Assembly (NCBI GenBank): GCA_963809795.1
Contig: CAWELN010000027.1
Coordinates: 62,001-126,000, forward strand
Origin: DASUAS01 sp963809795
GTDB taxonomy: Bacteria > Actinomycetota > Acidimicrobiia > IMCC26256 > DASPTH01
Direction: 5' to 3'
Length of the DNA: 64,000 bases
Part shown: positions 17,083 through 27,002 of the stretch, piece after piece
Layout of the letters: every line of letters starts with the position of its first letter
Position numbering within the stretch: the first letter of the stretch is position 1
Made by a program: the position numbers and the translations under genes
Notes under the pieces: model-generated
What the model saw: only the letters and a program-made list of their open reading frames with translations
The model's database searches: none
Told to the model about the DNA's origin: nothing

Positions 17083-18342
17083 ATGACCACGAACCAGCCC
17101 ACTGAGAACGGACCGGAGGCGGGCACGACGCTCGAGCCTCCCGCGCCGAGCACCGACCTGACCCTCCAGCCGCCGCAGCCGGTCGCGGCCGTCGCGCCGG
17201 CCTCGGCATCGGCCATGGTGCCGCTCGACGAGGCCGCGGTTCCCGGCTTGGAGAAGATGGCGCAGGACTACGTCGGAAGCATCGTCACGCTCGACGTTCA
17301 CTCGCCCGAGTTCGCGAAGAAGGCTGAGACCATCCGCACGATGGGAGATGCGGACGTCCGCGCCGCGGCCGCCGTCAGCAACCGAATGCTCGAGACGCCA
17401 GTGCGTGCGTCGAGCAGGGGATTCGACGCGGGCTCCGACGTCTCGAAGACGCTGCTCGACCTGCGGAAGACCATCGACGGTCTCGACCCCGCACGGGCCT
17501 CGGGCGTACGCAAGCTCCTTGGGATCATCCCATTCGGTGACCAGCTGCGCGACTACTTCCACCGCTACGAGAGCGCGCAGACCCACATCAATGCGATCTT
17601 GAATGCCCTCTACCGAGGTCAGGACGAGCTCCGCAAGGACAACGCTGCTCTCGAGCAGGAGAAGGTGCATCTCTGGGAGACGATGCAACGGCTGACACAG
17701 TACGTCTACGTCGCTCAGCACCTCGACTCATCCCTGACGGCGAGGATCGCCGACATCGAGGCATCCGATCCCGAACGCGCCAAGGCGCTCAAGGACGACG
17801 TGCTGTTCTACGTGCGACAGAAGCGCCAGGATCTCCTGACGCAGCTTGCAGTATCGATCCAGGGCTACCTGGCGATCGATCTCATACGGAAGAACAACAT
17901 CGAGCTGATCAAGGGCGTTGACCGCGCGACAACCACAACGATCTCCGCGCTGCGCACGGCGGTGATCGTCGCCCAGGCGCTGGCGAATCAGCGGCTCGTG
18001 CTCAACCAGATCACCGCGCTCAACACCACGACATCGAACATGATTGAGTCGACGGCGAAGCTGCTCGCAAGCCAGAGCGTCGAGATCAGCGAGCAGGCCG
18101 TGTCTTCGACGATTGGTGTCGACAAGCTCGAGGCAGCGTTCACGAACATCCATCAGGCGATGGACGCGATCGACGTGTTCAAGGTGCAGGCGTTGAGGTC
18201 GATGCAGACGACCATCGACACATTGAGCGCTGAGATACAGAAGTCACAGAAGTACTTGGCGCGCGCGAGGGACTCCGACACGCGCGGCACGGGTGACCCT
18301 CACCAGTCCGAAGAGTTGCAGATTCCGGACGATCAGAGATGA
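17083..18342 (+). CDS. TelA-like toxic anion resistance protein
   Basis: A 419-aa TelA family protein. A Pro-rich N-terminus (~55 residues) is followed by the long all-helical core: SRGFDAGSDVSKTLLDLRKT, LLGIIPFGDQLRDYFHRYES, QTHINAILNALYRGQDEL and QLAVSIQGYLAIDLIRKNN. The core ends with paired helices (NTTTSNMIESTAKLLASQSV). TelA homologues are linked to resistance to tellurite, nisin and cell-envelope antibiotics, but the mechanism is not established. ATG 17083 has GGGGAG just upstream; an in-frame ATG at 17068 is the alternative. The stop overlaps the next ORF start (ATGA). Confidence 0.92.
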   Translation: MTTNQPTENGPEAGTTLEPPAPSTDLTLQPPQPVAAVAPASASAMVPLDEAAVPGLEKMAQDYVGSIVTLDVHSPEFAKKAETIRTMGDADVRAAAAVSNRMLETPVRASSRGFDAGSDVSKTLLDLRKTIDGLDPARASGVRKLLGIIPFGDQLRDYFHRYESAQTHINAILNALYRGQDELRKDNAALEQEKVHLWETMQRLTQYVYVAQHLDSSLTARIADIEASDPERAKALKDDVLFYVRQKRQDLLTQLAVSIQGYLAIDLIRKNNIELIKGVDRATTTTISALRTAVIVAQALANQRLVLNQITALNTTTSNMIESTAKLLASQSVEISEQAVSSTIGVDKLEAAFTNIHQAMDAIDVFKVQALRSMQTTIDTLSAEIQKSQKYLARARDSDTRGTGDPHQSEELQIPDDQR

Positions 18343-18530
18343 CGCGGGCGCTCGGCGCTGCCCGATACGACGCGTTCGCGGTTTCTACAACCGCCCGCGC
18401 GCTTTGGGTCGGGAGTGCGACGGTCAGCGCCGCGTACATCCTGCCTCGCGATCGACCCGGTCGGCCCGCCTCGCTGTCGATCGCAGCCCGATCCATAGCG
18501 GTGTCCAAGGAGATTCGCAGCTGCCAGTGA
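18339..18530 (+). CDS. small 63-aa ORF coupled to telA and the XpaC-like gene
   Basis: This ORF begins at an ATG overlapping the TelA stop (ATGA) and ends in a TGA overlapping the GTG of the next gene (GTGA), so it fills the gap between the two exactly. The product starts MTRALGAARYDAFAVSTTAR, has a modest hydrophobic part (ALWVGSATVSAAYIL) and an Arg-rich tail. Third positions are roughly three-quarters G/C. It has no recognised domain. The double overlap is the main evidence that it is real; it may instead be a translated linker. Confidence 0.45.
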   Translation: MTRALGAARYDAFAVSTTARALWVGSATVSAAYILPRDRPGRPASLSIAARSIAVSKEIRSCQ

Positions 18531-19156
18531 CGCGCGGACGCTTCGCACGTTATGTGACGTCGACCAAGCACATCACGGGCTGCACCATGGCAATCGCGGG
18601 TCCCGCGCTCGCGCTCGCCGGCGTGGTCGCCCCGCCCGTCGGTCTTGCTCTCGTGCCGGCGCTGTACGCGATGGGCGCGTTCGTCGCGCCCGCGCGCCCG
18701 CGCTTGAACATTGTCGCCGGACTCGATCCTTACGACGTGCAACGAAGCCTCGAACAGATGCAACGCCGTGCGCTGCCGCGCGTGCCGACCCAGATCGGAC
18801 TCAAGGTCAGGACTATCTCGGCGACGATCATCGAAATCCTGCCTCGAGCCGGCGCGCTGGGAGCCGGCTCGCCGGGACAGTACGTGCTCGTGCAGTGCGC
18901 GACCGATTACCTTCCGACCGCGCTCCAGGCCTACCTCGACCTCCCCCGGCACTACGCCGACCATCACATCGTCGTCGACGGCAAGACACCGCTGGCTCTC
19001 CTCGTAGAGCAACTCGACATACTGGCCAAACAGATCGACGAGATCGTGGAGAACGTCAACTGCGCCGACAGCGACAAGCTCGTCGCGAACGGCCGCTTCC
19101 TGGCGGAGAAGTTCGGACGCGGATCGCTCGACATCGACGGGAACGCCAATGAGTGA
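18527..19156 (+). CDS. XpaC-like (5-bromo-4-chloroindolyl phosphate hydrolysis family) protein
   Basis: A 209-aa protein. An N-terminal pair of hydrophobic helices (AIAGPALALAGVVAPPVG, ALVPALYAMGAFVA) precedes a helical C-terminal domain: YVLVQCATDYLPTALQAYLD, PRHYAD, and LVEQLDILAKQIDEIVENVN. This matches the XpaC family, which commonly neighbours telA genes. Despite its name the family is not proven to be a hydrolase. GTG 18527 overlaps the upstream stop; the open frame reaches back to 18293 but that part reads as out-of-frame telA. It probably works with TelA at the membrane. Confidence 0.7.
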   Translation: MTRGRFARYVTSTKHITGCTMAIAGPALALAGVVAPPVGLALVPALYAMGAFVAPARPRLNIVAGLDPYDVQRSLEQMQRRALPRVPTQIGLKVRTISATIIEILPRAGALGAGSPGQYVLVQCATDYLPTALQAYLDLPRHYADHHIVVDGKTPLALLVEQLDILAKQIDEIVENVNCADSDKLVANGRFLAEKFGRGSLDIDGNANE

Positions 19157-19260
19157 GCCACGCATCGCAGCTGCGCGCTCCGCTGCCGACCTGCGGGTTC
19201 TTCACCGCTGACGTCGACAACCAGGCGGCTCAACTTCGAGCAACTCCGGATCGGCAGCGC

Positions 19261-20367
19261 TCAACCCGGCGGTCCCGACCCGAGCTGTACATCCGTCGAC
19301 CGGTACGAGCCGTCACGCCCCACCCAGCCCACCCGGACGACGTCGCCGGGACGGTAGTGATCCAACGTCGTATCGAGAGCAGCCGTCGTCGAGATCGTCG
19401 TCTCGTCGATCGACACGACGATCGTGTCCGCCACCATCCCCGCTCGTGCTGCGGGCCCGTCGCCCTGAACACTGACGACATACGCGCCGGCGTCGCCATC
19501 GGGCGAGGTGGGCCGAACCGCGACGCCCAACGAAGCTCTCGGACCGACATGCACCGTGTTGGTGCTCTGGCCGGCATCGACCCGGTCCACAACCGCGAAC
19601 ACGTCCTCGATCGGTATCGCAAACGTCACGTTGTCGCTCGTTTGTTCGTGAAAGCGGCCGCCACCGGGAGCCGCGGTTGTCATCGCCACGACCTTCCCAT
19701 CGGTATCGGCAATTGCTCCGCCGGAGTCGCTTGCCCTGGTTGCGACATCGATCTCGACCATCCCGCGGAGCGTCTCGGCGCCGGCAACGACCTGTCGCCC
19801 CAGCGCCGTCACCACCGCAGTGGGCGGAGTCGGCGCGCCGTCGACACCAGCGGTGTTCCCGATCACGACCACGGGATCGCCGCCCGCGAGCGCGGAAGAG
19901 TCGGCGGGTTCGATGGTCGTCAGCCCCGATGCACCCGCCAGCCCCAGCACCGCCACGTCGTCGGTCACGTCGTAACCCAGGACCGTCGCTGCGTACGCGG
20001 GACCGGCGCCGGCGATTCGCGCGGTGATCGCAGTCGCCCCTGCGATCGAGTGATTGTTCGTGACCACCTCGCCCGCAGGCGTCAACACCATGCCAGTCGC
20101 TGAAGCGTGTCCACCATCGGCGAGAGACACTTCGAGGTCGACGATCGCCGGTCCGACCTTTCGCGCCACTGTCTCGCTGTCAGTGGGCGGCATCGTGGGA
20201 CCCGCCACCGGCTTCGATGAACGAGACCCCGCCCGCTCGGATGTCGGCGTCTGCGCCGAGTCGTACCACGCGACGATCGCGACGGCCGCGACGACGAGGA
20301 CGACCACCAGCAAGAGCAGGTGAGCAAATCCGGACTCAGGCCACCGGCCTCGCCCTGTCGCGCGCAT
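19261..20367 (-). CDS. membrane-anchored trypsin-like protease with PDZ domain (HtrA-like)
   Basis: A 368-aa S1C protease with one N-terminal membrane helix (FAHLLLLVVVLVVAAVAIVA), a Ser/Thr/Pro linker, the protease domain and a C-terminal PDZ domain. The triad is His in VVTNNHSIAG, Asp in VTDDVAVLGL and Ser in RASDSGGAIAD. The PDZ part begins ASLGVAVRP and contains GDGPAARAGM. The protease faces outside the membrane, as in DegP/HtrA envelope quality control. ATG 20367 is chosen because it puts the helix close to the N-terminus; the frame is open for another 207 nt upstream. Confidence 0.87.
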   Translation of the reverse strand: MRATGRGRWPESGFAHLLLLVVVLVVAAVAIVAWYDSAQTPTSERAGSRSSKPVAGPTMPPTDSETVARKVGPAIVDLEVSLADGGHASATGMVLTPAGEVVTNNHSIAGATAITARIAGAGPAYAATVLGYDVTDDVAVLGLAGASGLTTIEPADSSALAGGDPVVVIGNTAGVDGAPTPPTAVVTALGRQVVAGAETLRGMVEIDVATRASDSGGAIADTDGKVVAMTTAAPGGGRFHEQTSDNVTFAIPIEDVFAVVDRVDAGQSTNTVHVGPRASLGVAVRPTSPDGDAGAYVVSVQGDGPAARAGMVADTIVVSIDETTISTTAALDTTLDHYRPGDVVRVGWVGRDGSYRSTDVQLGSGPPG

Positions 20368-20547
20368 CACGCCCAGTCTGCCCCCCGCTCCTCGCTCACG
20401 GAAGGCGGGCAGCATGCCTGGACGCCGATGTGAGTCGCGTGTGGGAACGTCGAGGCACTTGACACGCGGCGGACCCCGAAGAGTCGCTTGTCGGCCTCTG
20501 CTCACGGGCGCATACTCCGCGCGAGGGTGCCGAACGAGGAGGTCGCG

Positions 20548-20838
20548 ATGCCGACCTACATCACGCTCATCCATTACACGAAGCAGGGCGTCGAGACGTT
20601 CAAGGAGCTGTCGCAGCGCCTCGAGGAGACGAAGACTGCCGGCGAGGCCGTTGGCGCGAAACTGGTCAGCTACTACCTCACCATGGGGCAGTACGACGCC
20701 GTCGCGATCAGCGAAGCGCCGGACGACCAGACGATCGCCAAGCTCGCGCTCGCCGCCAGTGCCCGGGGCAACGTCCGGACGGAGACGGTGCGGGCGTTCA
20801 CCGCCGAAGAGGCCAGGGCGATCGCGGCGGACCTGTAG
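20548..20838 (+). CDS. GYD domain-containing protein
   Basis: A 96-aa protein of the GYD family: MPTYITLIHYTKQGVETFKE, then GAKLVSYYLTMGQYDAVAIS (GQYD in place of the name-giving GYD) and LALAASARGNVRTETVRAF. It has a dimeric ferredoxin-like fold of unknown role, sometimes with redox or sensing partners. A GAGGAGG ribosome site precedes ATG 20548. It is divergent from the membrane protease. Confidence 0.88.
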   Translation: MPTYITLIHYTKQGVETFKELSQRLEETKTAGEAVGAKLVSYYLTMGQYDAVAISEAPDDQTIAKLALAASARGNVRTETVRAFTAEEARAIAADL

Positions 20839-21040
20839 GAAATCGCGTCACCCCGTACAGTCGGCTTCAGACGTGGGAGGGCGAGCCTCTCGGCTGTGGC
20901 GCGCGATCACAGCGAGCGAAGCCTGCCGCGCGATCAGCGCGCAGTCGAGCGCTTGGACCGAGTGGGAGCGGAAGGCGCCAACGCCCAGAGCCCGCTCCGT
21001 GGCGGCCGGGCGAAGTGGAGCAGGTGACAGGGAGCAGCGG

Positions 21041-22549
21041 TCATGGCGACGATGGCGTCCTGTCGCGTCGCGCCTCCTGCTCTGGACCGTCGGCCAGGGC
21101 GGTCGCGAGGCGCTGGAAGATCAGGTGGTGGAACGGCAGCATCGCGTACCAATAGGTGCGACCCCAGACGCCGCGGGGGTGAAACCTCGCCTTCTGCACC
21201 AGGCGGGTGCCGCCGTCCTCCGGGTCCATGGTCCACTCCAGCCACGCCGCGCCCGGCACCTTCATCTCCGCCCGCAACCGGAGGAGCCGTTCGGGCACGA
21301 TCGCCTCGACCCGGAAGAAGTCGACCGCGTCGCCGACGCGCAGGTCGCACGGGTGGCGCCGGCCGCGTCGCATGCCGGGCCCGCCCAGGAGCCGGTCGGC
21401 GATCCCGCGCACCTCCCAGAGAGCGTCCGCGGCCGGCCAGCCCCGATCCCCGCCGACACCGCACACCGCCGACCACACTTCGGCGATCGGCGTCTGCGTG
21501 TGCACGGTCTGGGTGTCGTCCATCACGATGCCGCCCGACCAGCTCGGGTCGGAGGGCAGCGGGTCGGCGGGGCCGCGACCGTCGAGCTCGGCTTCCGCCC
21601 ACGACGTCGTCACCTCCAGGTCGCGCGTACGCGCCAATGCGAGCTCGATCGCACGTCGCAACGAGAGGCACTGGCGTGGGACGATGCGCTCGATCGCGTC
21701 GTCGTGCACCACCACCTCGTTCACGAGGCTGTCGACGAGCGGCCGGGCGAGACCGAACGGCAACGGCGTCACCAGACCGACCCAGTACGACGACAGACGC
21801 GGTGACAGCACCGGGACGCGCACCACGACCCTCGGTCGTAGATCGGCGACGTCGGCATAGAGCTGCATCATCTCCTCGTAGGTGACGACGTCGGGACCGC
21901 CGATCTCCAGCACCCTGCCGCGCGCGTCGGCGTTCCCGAGCACGCCGACGAGGTAGGCGAGCACATCGCGGATCGCGATCGGTTGGCAGCGCGTCCGCAC
22001 CCAGCGCGGCGTCACCATGAACGGGAGCACATCGGTGAGGTGGCGCAGCATCTCGAAGCTCGCGCTGCCCGACCCGATGATCACCGCGGCACGCAACTCG
22101 GTCACCGGGACCGGCCCCTCGGCGAGCACCGCACCCACGTCGTGCCGGCTGCTCAAGTGCTCCGACAGCGCAGCGTCGTCACGCCCGAGCCCACCCAGGT
22201 ACACGAGCTGGGCGACCCCAGCACTCGCCGCCGCGTCCCGGAACGTCGCCGCCCCGGCCCGGTCACGTTCTGCGAACTCCGCGGTCGCGCCCATCGAGTG
22301 CACGAGGTAGTACGCCGCGTCCACGTCGCGCATCGCCTCCAGGACCGCCGCCCGATCCGCGACGTCACCCGCCACCACCTCGACTCGGTCGCTCCACGAA
22401 CGGCCCTCCAGCTTCGCCGGCGACCGCGCCAGACATCGCACCTCGAACCCCGCCCCGAGGAGCTCGGGCACGAGCCGGCCGCCGACGTAGCCGCTCGCGC
22501 CCGTCACCAGGACCCGCCGCACCCCGGCCGAGTCGTCGGTCACCGGCAT
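21041..22549 (-). CDS. SDR-family NAD(P)-binding protein with DUF2867 domain
   Basis: A 502-aa two-domain protein. The N-terminal ~290 residues form an atypical SDR Rossmann domain (RVLVTGASGYVGGRLVPELL, then AAYYLVHSMG and a complex-I-NDUFA9-like ending). The C-terminal ~160 residues are DUF2867, an SRPBCC-like fold (TPIAEVWSAVCGVGGDRGW through MLPFHHLIFQRLATAL). Such fusions are common in actinobacteria and may act on quinones or lipids; the substrate is unknown. ATG 22549 has GGGGAGGAGC just upstream and is preferred over the longer open frame. Confidence 0.87.
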   Translation of the reverse strand: MPVTDDSAGVRRVLVTGASGYVGGRLVPELLGAGFEVRCLARSPAKLEGRSWSDRVEVVAGDVADRAAVLEAMRDVDAAYYLVHSMGATAEFAERDRAGAATFRDAAASAGVAQLVYLGGLGRDDAALSEHLSSRHDVGAVLAEGPVPVTELRAAVIIGSGSASFEMLRHLTDVLPFMVTPRWVRTRCQPIAIRDVLAYLVGVLGNADARGRVLEIGGPDVVTYEEMMQLYADVADLRPRVVVRVPVLSPRLSSYWVGLVTPLPFGLARPLVDSLVNEVVVHDDAIERIVPRQCLSLRRAIELALARTRDLEVTTSWAEAELDGRGPADPLPSDPSWSGGIVMDDTQTVHTQTPIAEVWSAVCGVGGDRGWPAADALWEVRGIADRLLGGPGMRRGRRHPCDLRVGDAVDFFRVEAIVPERLLRLRAEMKVPGAAWLEWTMDPEDGGTRLVQKARFHPRGVWGRTYWYAMLPFHHLIFQRLATALADGPEQEARRDRTPSSP

Positions 22550-22749
22550 CGCTCCTCCCCTTCTCCCGCTCCCGCCACGTGTGTTCCAGGAAGTTCCTTC
22601 CCAACGGGAGGGGTTCGAAGCCACCCAGTGCCGCCGGCGCAGAATGCTCAGAGGGTCACGGCGCCCCGCTGTCACTGCGACATCCGGGATGCGACCATTG
22701 GTCGGGCGTGGAGGCGTAGAGAGGTCGTCGACGTTCGGCGGGAGGAGGC

Positions 22750-24961
22750 GTGGTGGCGGCTCCGGCACGGAGCGGGGCGATGCGGAGTGTGGAGGACGGG
22801 CCACTGCTCCGCGGCGCCGGCCGGTACCTGTCGGACCTGCCGGGTGAGAAGCTCCACGCCGCCTTCGTGCGCGCTGACGTCGCGCACGGCCACATCGTCC
22901 GCCTCGACCCGTCGGCGGCGCGGGCGGCGAGGGGTGTCGTGGCGGTGCTGACGGGCGACGACCTCGGGCTGGCGCCATTGCGAGGGCATCCGATGCTCGA
23001 CGCGCGCTTCACGCGCCCGCCGCTGGCCCGGGACACGGTCCGCTTCGTCGGGGAACCGGTCGCGGTCGTCGTCGCCGACACGGCTGCCCACGCCGTCGAC
23101 GCCGTCGAGCTCGTGGTCGTCGAGGTCGAGCCGCTCCCGGTCACGAGCTCCGTCGATGACGCGTCCGCCTCGGTGGTGTGGGAGCTCGCGACGGCGGACG
23201 AGCAGTCCGTCCTCGGTGACGCGGACGTCGTCGTGAGGGGTCGTTTCGTGAACCAGCGGATCGCGGCGGCGCCGATGGAGCCCGACGGCGCGTTCGCGCT
23301 TCCGGACGGCGACGGTGTGGTGCTGTGGGCCTCGACGCAGCGTGTCCACACCGTCCGCGATGCGGTCGCCGAGAGCCTCGGGCTCGACCCGGCGCTCGTA
23401 CGCGTCCGTGCGCCGCAGGTCGGTGGCGGGTTCGGCGGCAAGTTCGAACCGACGCCCGAGGCGGTGGTCGTCGCCGCCACCGCGCGCCGTCTCGCCCGGC
23501 CGGTCCAGTGGGTGCAGACGCGTCGGGAGAACCTCATGGGCATGCCCCACGGGCGCGGCCAGGTGCAGCACGGCGCGCTCGCGCTGGACGCCGACGGCAG
23601 GTTCCGTGGGATCTGGGCCGACCTGCTCGGTGACGCCGGCGCGTACCCGTTGGTCGGCGCGCTCATGCCGAACGCGACCCTGACCGTGCTGGCCGGGACG
23701 TACAACTTCGAACGTGCGGGCGGCCGCGCCCGCTCCGTCACGACCAACACGACACCGACGGGCGCGTACCGAGGTGCAGGCCGGCCCGAAGCGGCTGCGC
23801 TGCTCGAGCGGCTCGTCGACCTCGCCGCGAGCGAGCTCGCGGTCGACCCGGTGGAGCTGAGGCGCCGCAACCTCGTCGACGAGTTCCCGCATCGCAGCCC
23901 CACCGGCGTCACCTACGACGCCGCCGACTACCGGGCGTGCCTCGAGGGCGCGGTCGCGCGGGTCGAGTACGACGCCGTGCGAGCGGAGCAGGCGGTCCGT
24001 CGCGCCCGGGGCGACGTGCGGGCGCTCGGTGTCGGCGTCGCGATGTGGCTCGACTGCACCCCGATGAACCGGCCCACCGAGTGGGCCTCGCTCACCCTCA
24101 CGGCCGATGGGGAGGCCCTGCGCCTCGTCGTCCGCGACGGCGCCAACGACCAGGGCCAGGGGCACGCGGCGACATGGGGGTTGCTGCTCGCCGAACGGCT
24201 GCGGTTGCCCGTCGAGTCCGTCGTGCTCGAGCTCGGCGACACGGCCCGCGTCCCGCACGGCGAAGGCACGGGGTCCGCCCGCTCGACCATGCTGGCCGGC
24301 GGCGCCGTCGCGGGCGCGGCCGAGGACCTCCTGCAGCAGGCGAAGCGTCGCGGCCGCCGGCTTGCTCGAAGCGTCGCCGTCCGACGTCGTCCTCACGGAG
24401 TCCGGCCGGTTCGCGGTCGTGGGTGTCCCCGCGGTGACCGTCTCCTGGCTCGACGTCGCCCGCGCCGAAGCGCTCGTGGCCGAGCACGACTACACCCAGG
24501 ACGGGCCGACGTTCCCGGCCGGGTGCCACGCCGCGGTCGTCGAGGTCGACACGGAGACCGGGGCCGCTCGGCTGCTGCGGTTCGTCGCCGTCGACGACTG
24601 TGGCACGGTCGTGAACCCGGTCGTCGTCGCCGGACAGCAGCAGGGCGGCATCGTGCAGGGCGTCGCCCAGGCCCTGTGGGAGGAGATCATCTACGACGCC
24701 GCGGGCAACCTCCTGACGTCGACGTTCGCCGACTACGGCATCCCGTCGGCCGCCGAGCTCCCGTCCATCGAGGTGGCGACGGTGGACGGCGCATCGCCGG
24801 TGAATGTCCTCGGTGCGAAGGGCATCGGACAGGCCGGCGCCATCGGATCGACGGTCGCGGTGCAGAATGCGGTCGTCGACGCGCTGTCGCACCTCGGTGT
24901 CCGCCACATCGACCTGCCATGCACGCCCGAGCGCATCTGGCGCGCGATCTTGGAAGCATGA
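22750..24961 (+). CDS. xanthine dehydrogenase-family molybdenum-binding subunit, form II CoxL-like (frameshifted)
   Basis: Large subunit of a molybdenum hydroxylase. It has the Mo-cofactor motifs VGGGFGGKFEPTPEAV and GAYRGAGRPEAAALLERLVD (residues 338 onward); AYRGAGR is the form II CoxL motif, and form II proteins are not proven CO oxidisers. The frame breaks near 24341-24352 after DLLQQAK and resumes as AAAGLLEASPSDVV to the stop at 24961, including GAKGIGQAGAIG near the end; the Glu of the usual GVGE is Gln here. Removing one base gives 737 codons, the family length. The start is GTG 22750 after GGGAGGAGG. No small or FAD subunit is adjacent. The last 4 bp overlap the hydrolase start. Confidence 0.83.
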
Positions 24962-25773
24962 AGCGGTTCGACGACGGCAATGTCGCCCTCGCGTACGACG
25001 ACGTCGGGCACGGCGATGCGCCGGTGCTCCTCGTCCACGGGATGTCGTGCAACCGCACGCACTGGAAGGCGCAGGTCGACTTCTTGGCGCAGCATCACCG
25101 CGTCGTCGCGTACGACCAGCGCGGGCACGGCGAGAGCTCCCTCGCGGCCGACGGCGAGTACGGCGTCCCGAGCTTCGTCTCCGACGCGCGCCGGCTGTGC
25201 GCGCACCTCGGCCTCGAGCAGCCGATCGTCATGGGTCACAGCCTGGGCGGCGTGACGGCGATCATGCTGGCAGCCCAACCAGGCTTCGCGTCCGCGCTGG
25301 TCCTCGTGGACTCGACGGTCGAGCTTCCCGCGGACGCGGCCGCCGGGCTCACCGCGTACTTCGACTCCCTGCGTGCCGCGTCGGACGAGGACTACGACCG
25401 GCAGGTCCGCGAGTTCATCACTGGTCGCATGTTCGACCCGGGTGACGACCCGGAACGTGCCGCGGCCATCACCGACGAGTTGGCGGCGGTGCCCCGCGAG
25501 GTCTTCATCGCGGGTGCGAGCAGCGTGCTCGACGTCGACGTGGCGGCCGCCGCGCTCGCGGTGCACGTGCCGACGCTCTTCGTCGCGTCGGCCCGACCCT
25601 GGCTCGACCTCAACCGGGTGCACGAGCTCCGCCCCGACTGGTTCCTCGGCCGGACCGTCGGCGCCGGCCACTTCCACCAGGTCCTCGTACCGGACCAGGT
25701 CAACGCGATGATCGCCCGCTTCCTCGACTGCGTCGGGAGCGGAGTGACGACGGCCGCCGAATCCGAGTTCTGA
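24958..25773 (+). CDS. alpha/beta hydrolase
   Basis: A 271-aa alpha/beta-hydrolase-fold protein. It has the oxyanion turn VLLVHGMSCNRTHWKAQ, DQRGHGESS, nucleophile elbow MGHSLGGVTA (Ser) and catalytic His in GAGHFHQVLVP. The acid is not in the usual place: the strand that normally ends in GDxD reads LFVASARPW, so an Asp after the nucleophile strand (VLVDST) may serve. The ATG overlaps the stop of the molybdenum hydroxylase (ATGA), indicating translational coupling and probably a shared pathway, such as hydrolysis before or after hydroxylation. Confidence 0.85.
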   Translation: MKRFDDGNVALAYDDVGHGDAPVLLVHGMSCNRTHWKAQVDFLAQHHRVVAYDQRGHGESSLAADGEYGVPSFVSDARRLCAHLGLEQPIVMGHSLGGVTAIMLAAQPGFASALVLVDSTVELPADAAAGLTAYFDSLRAASDEDYDRQVREFITGRMFDPGDDPERAAAITDELAAVPREVFIAGASSVLDVDVAAAALAVHVPTLFVASARPWLDLNRVHELRPDWFLGRTVGAGHFHQVLVPDQVNAMIARFLDCVGSGVTTAAESEF

Positions 25774-25856
25774 CCGCTCCTGGAACATGGTGCGATCGAC
25801 GTTTCGCGCAGGTCCGCGGTGACTACCTCTCCTGGTCGCCTTCGGTCGGGGTGTGG

Positions 25857-27002
25857 TCAGGCAGCGTCTCGAGAGGCGGCGTTGTCGGCCGTATTCATCG
25901 GATCGGGCTCTTTCCACCACACGGCACGCCACACACTGGGCACGCGGCGGTCGAGCGTCCGGGTGCCACCGATCAGCACGACGTTCCGTTGCCGATCGAG
26001 CGTCTCGACGCGATCGATCTTGTACACGCCGTTGTTTCCGTCGCTCGATTGTGTTCGGTCGAACGCGTTCTCGCGCGCAATGATCTCCGCTTTGACCGTG
26101 CCCGAGAGGTTCCACCAGAGGGCCTCGAATCTGCGTTCGTCAGCTCGGGCTGTCCAATGGCCGTGCCAATCCTGTTCGAACTCGTAGAGGAACGAAGTGG
26201 CGAAGCCCTTGCTCGCATCGAGCACGACATCAGAGGACGGCTCCGAGTGCGGTTCCGTGCGTCCACGGACGCGAGCTCCGAATGACACGGCGTCGTCGGT
26301 GGGACTCCGGAGAAAGGTGGTGTCCTCGAGATACGCGCCGATCAGGATCGTGCGATCGAGGATGCAGTCCTCGAAGTGCGCAGCTCGAAGGTTGGAGTAG
26401 TGCAACAACGCGGACGTGAAATTGCACTTGGTGAAGCGCACCGTGGGTGCCCACAGTTCCGGGTAGAAGGTATCGGTGAAGTCGATGTCACTCACCGTCT
26501 GGTCCTGGATGAGGCGTGAAACGATTGCTTGGTTGTACGAGAGCTTCTCGAGCTCGGCGGCGATCGATTGCCGATCGTCTTGTCCTCCGGCGAGCACCCG
26601 GGCGAACAGATCCAGCATGCCCTGCCACAAGTGCCGATTCAGGTGAACGAGTTCGGCCGTCGCTTCCCGCTGTTGTCCTGAATCCTTGATCTGGTCAACC
26701 GCGAGTTCGACGACGAGTGGCTCCGTCTCGTAGTGGAGCGCGTTGAGCGCGATCCGCCGCGCCGAGGCGGACGTCGCCGAGTGATTCAAGTGTTCGACGA
26801 CGGCGGCCATTGCGAGTGCGCGTTTGGGAGCGCTCGGGCTGCTCAGTCGCTTCGACGCGGCGTGGAGCGCGAGAGTCTTGCGCTCGCGATCACTGTCCCG
26901 ACGGGAGAGTTGGTTGAACACCGCGGTCACTGCGAGACCAACGACCGCGACCGAAGCGGTGACGAGCGCGGCTATGGCGGGAGCATCGCTGGCGAGCATC
27001 AT
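25857..27002 (-). CDS. membrane protein with pentapeptide-like repeats
   Basis: A 381-aa protein with an N-terminal membrane helix (AIAALVTASVAVVGLAVTAV), a helical middle (HEAT-like, about 40-170) and then a short pentapeptide-repeat segment: VRFTKCNFTSALLHYSNLRA, AHFEDCILDRTILIGAYLED. The C-terminal ~150 residues (FEQDWHGHWTARADERRFEA, WWNLSGTVKAEII) are unassigned. The architecture recalls membrane-tethered pentapeptide proteins of unknown role. It stands alone between two convergent or divergent neighbours. Confidence 0.7.
   Translation of the reverse strand: MMLASDAPAIAALVTASVAVVGLAVTAVFNQLSRRDSDRERKTLALHAASKRLSSPSAPKRALAMAAVVEHLNHSATSASARRIALNALHYETEPLVVELAVDQIKDSGQQREATAELVHLNRHLWQGMLDLFARVLAGGQDDRQSIAAELEKLSYNQAIVSRLIQDQTVSDIDFTDTFYPELWAPTVRFTKCNFTSALLHYSNLRAAHFEDCILDRTILIGAYLEDTTFLRSPTDDAVSFGARVRGRTEPHSEPSSDVVLDASKGFATSFLYEFEQDWHGHWTARADERRFEALWWNLSGTVKAEIIARENAFDRTQSSDGNNGVYKIDRVETLDRQRNVVLIGGTRTLDRRVPSVWRAVWWKEPDPMNTADNAASRDAA

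Noticed and set aside
22605..22640. GGTTCGAA as a possible tRNA T-loop
   Set aside because: No matching T-stem, anticodon arm or acceptor stem could be found around it. The same holds for the GGTTCGACC at about 899.
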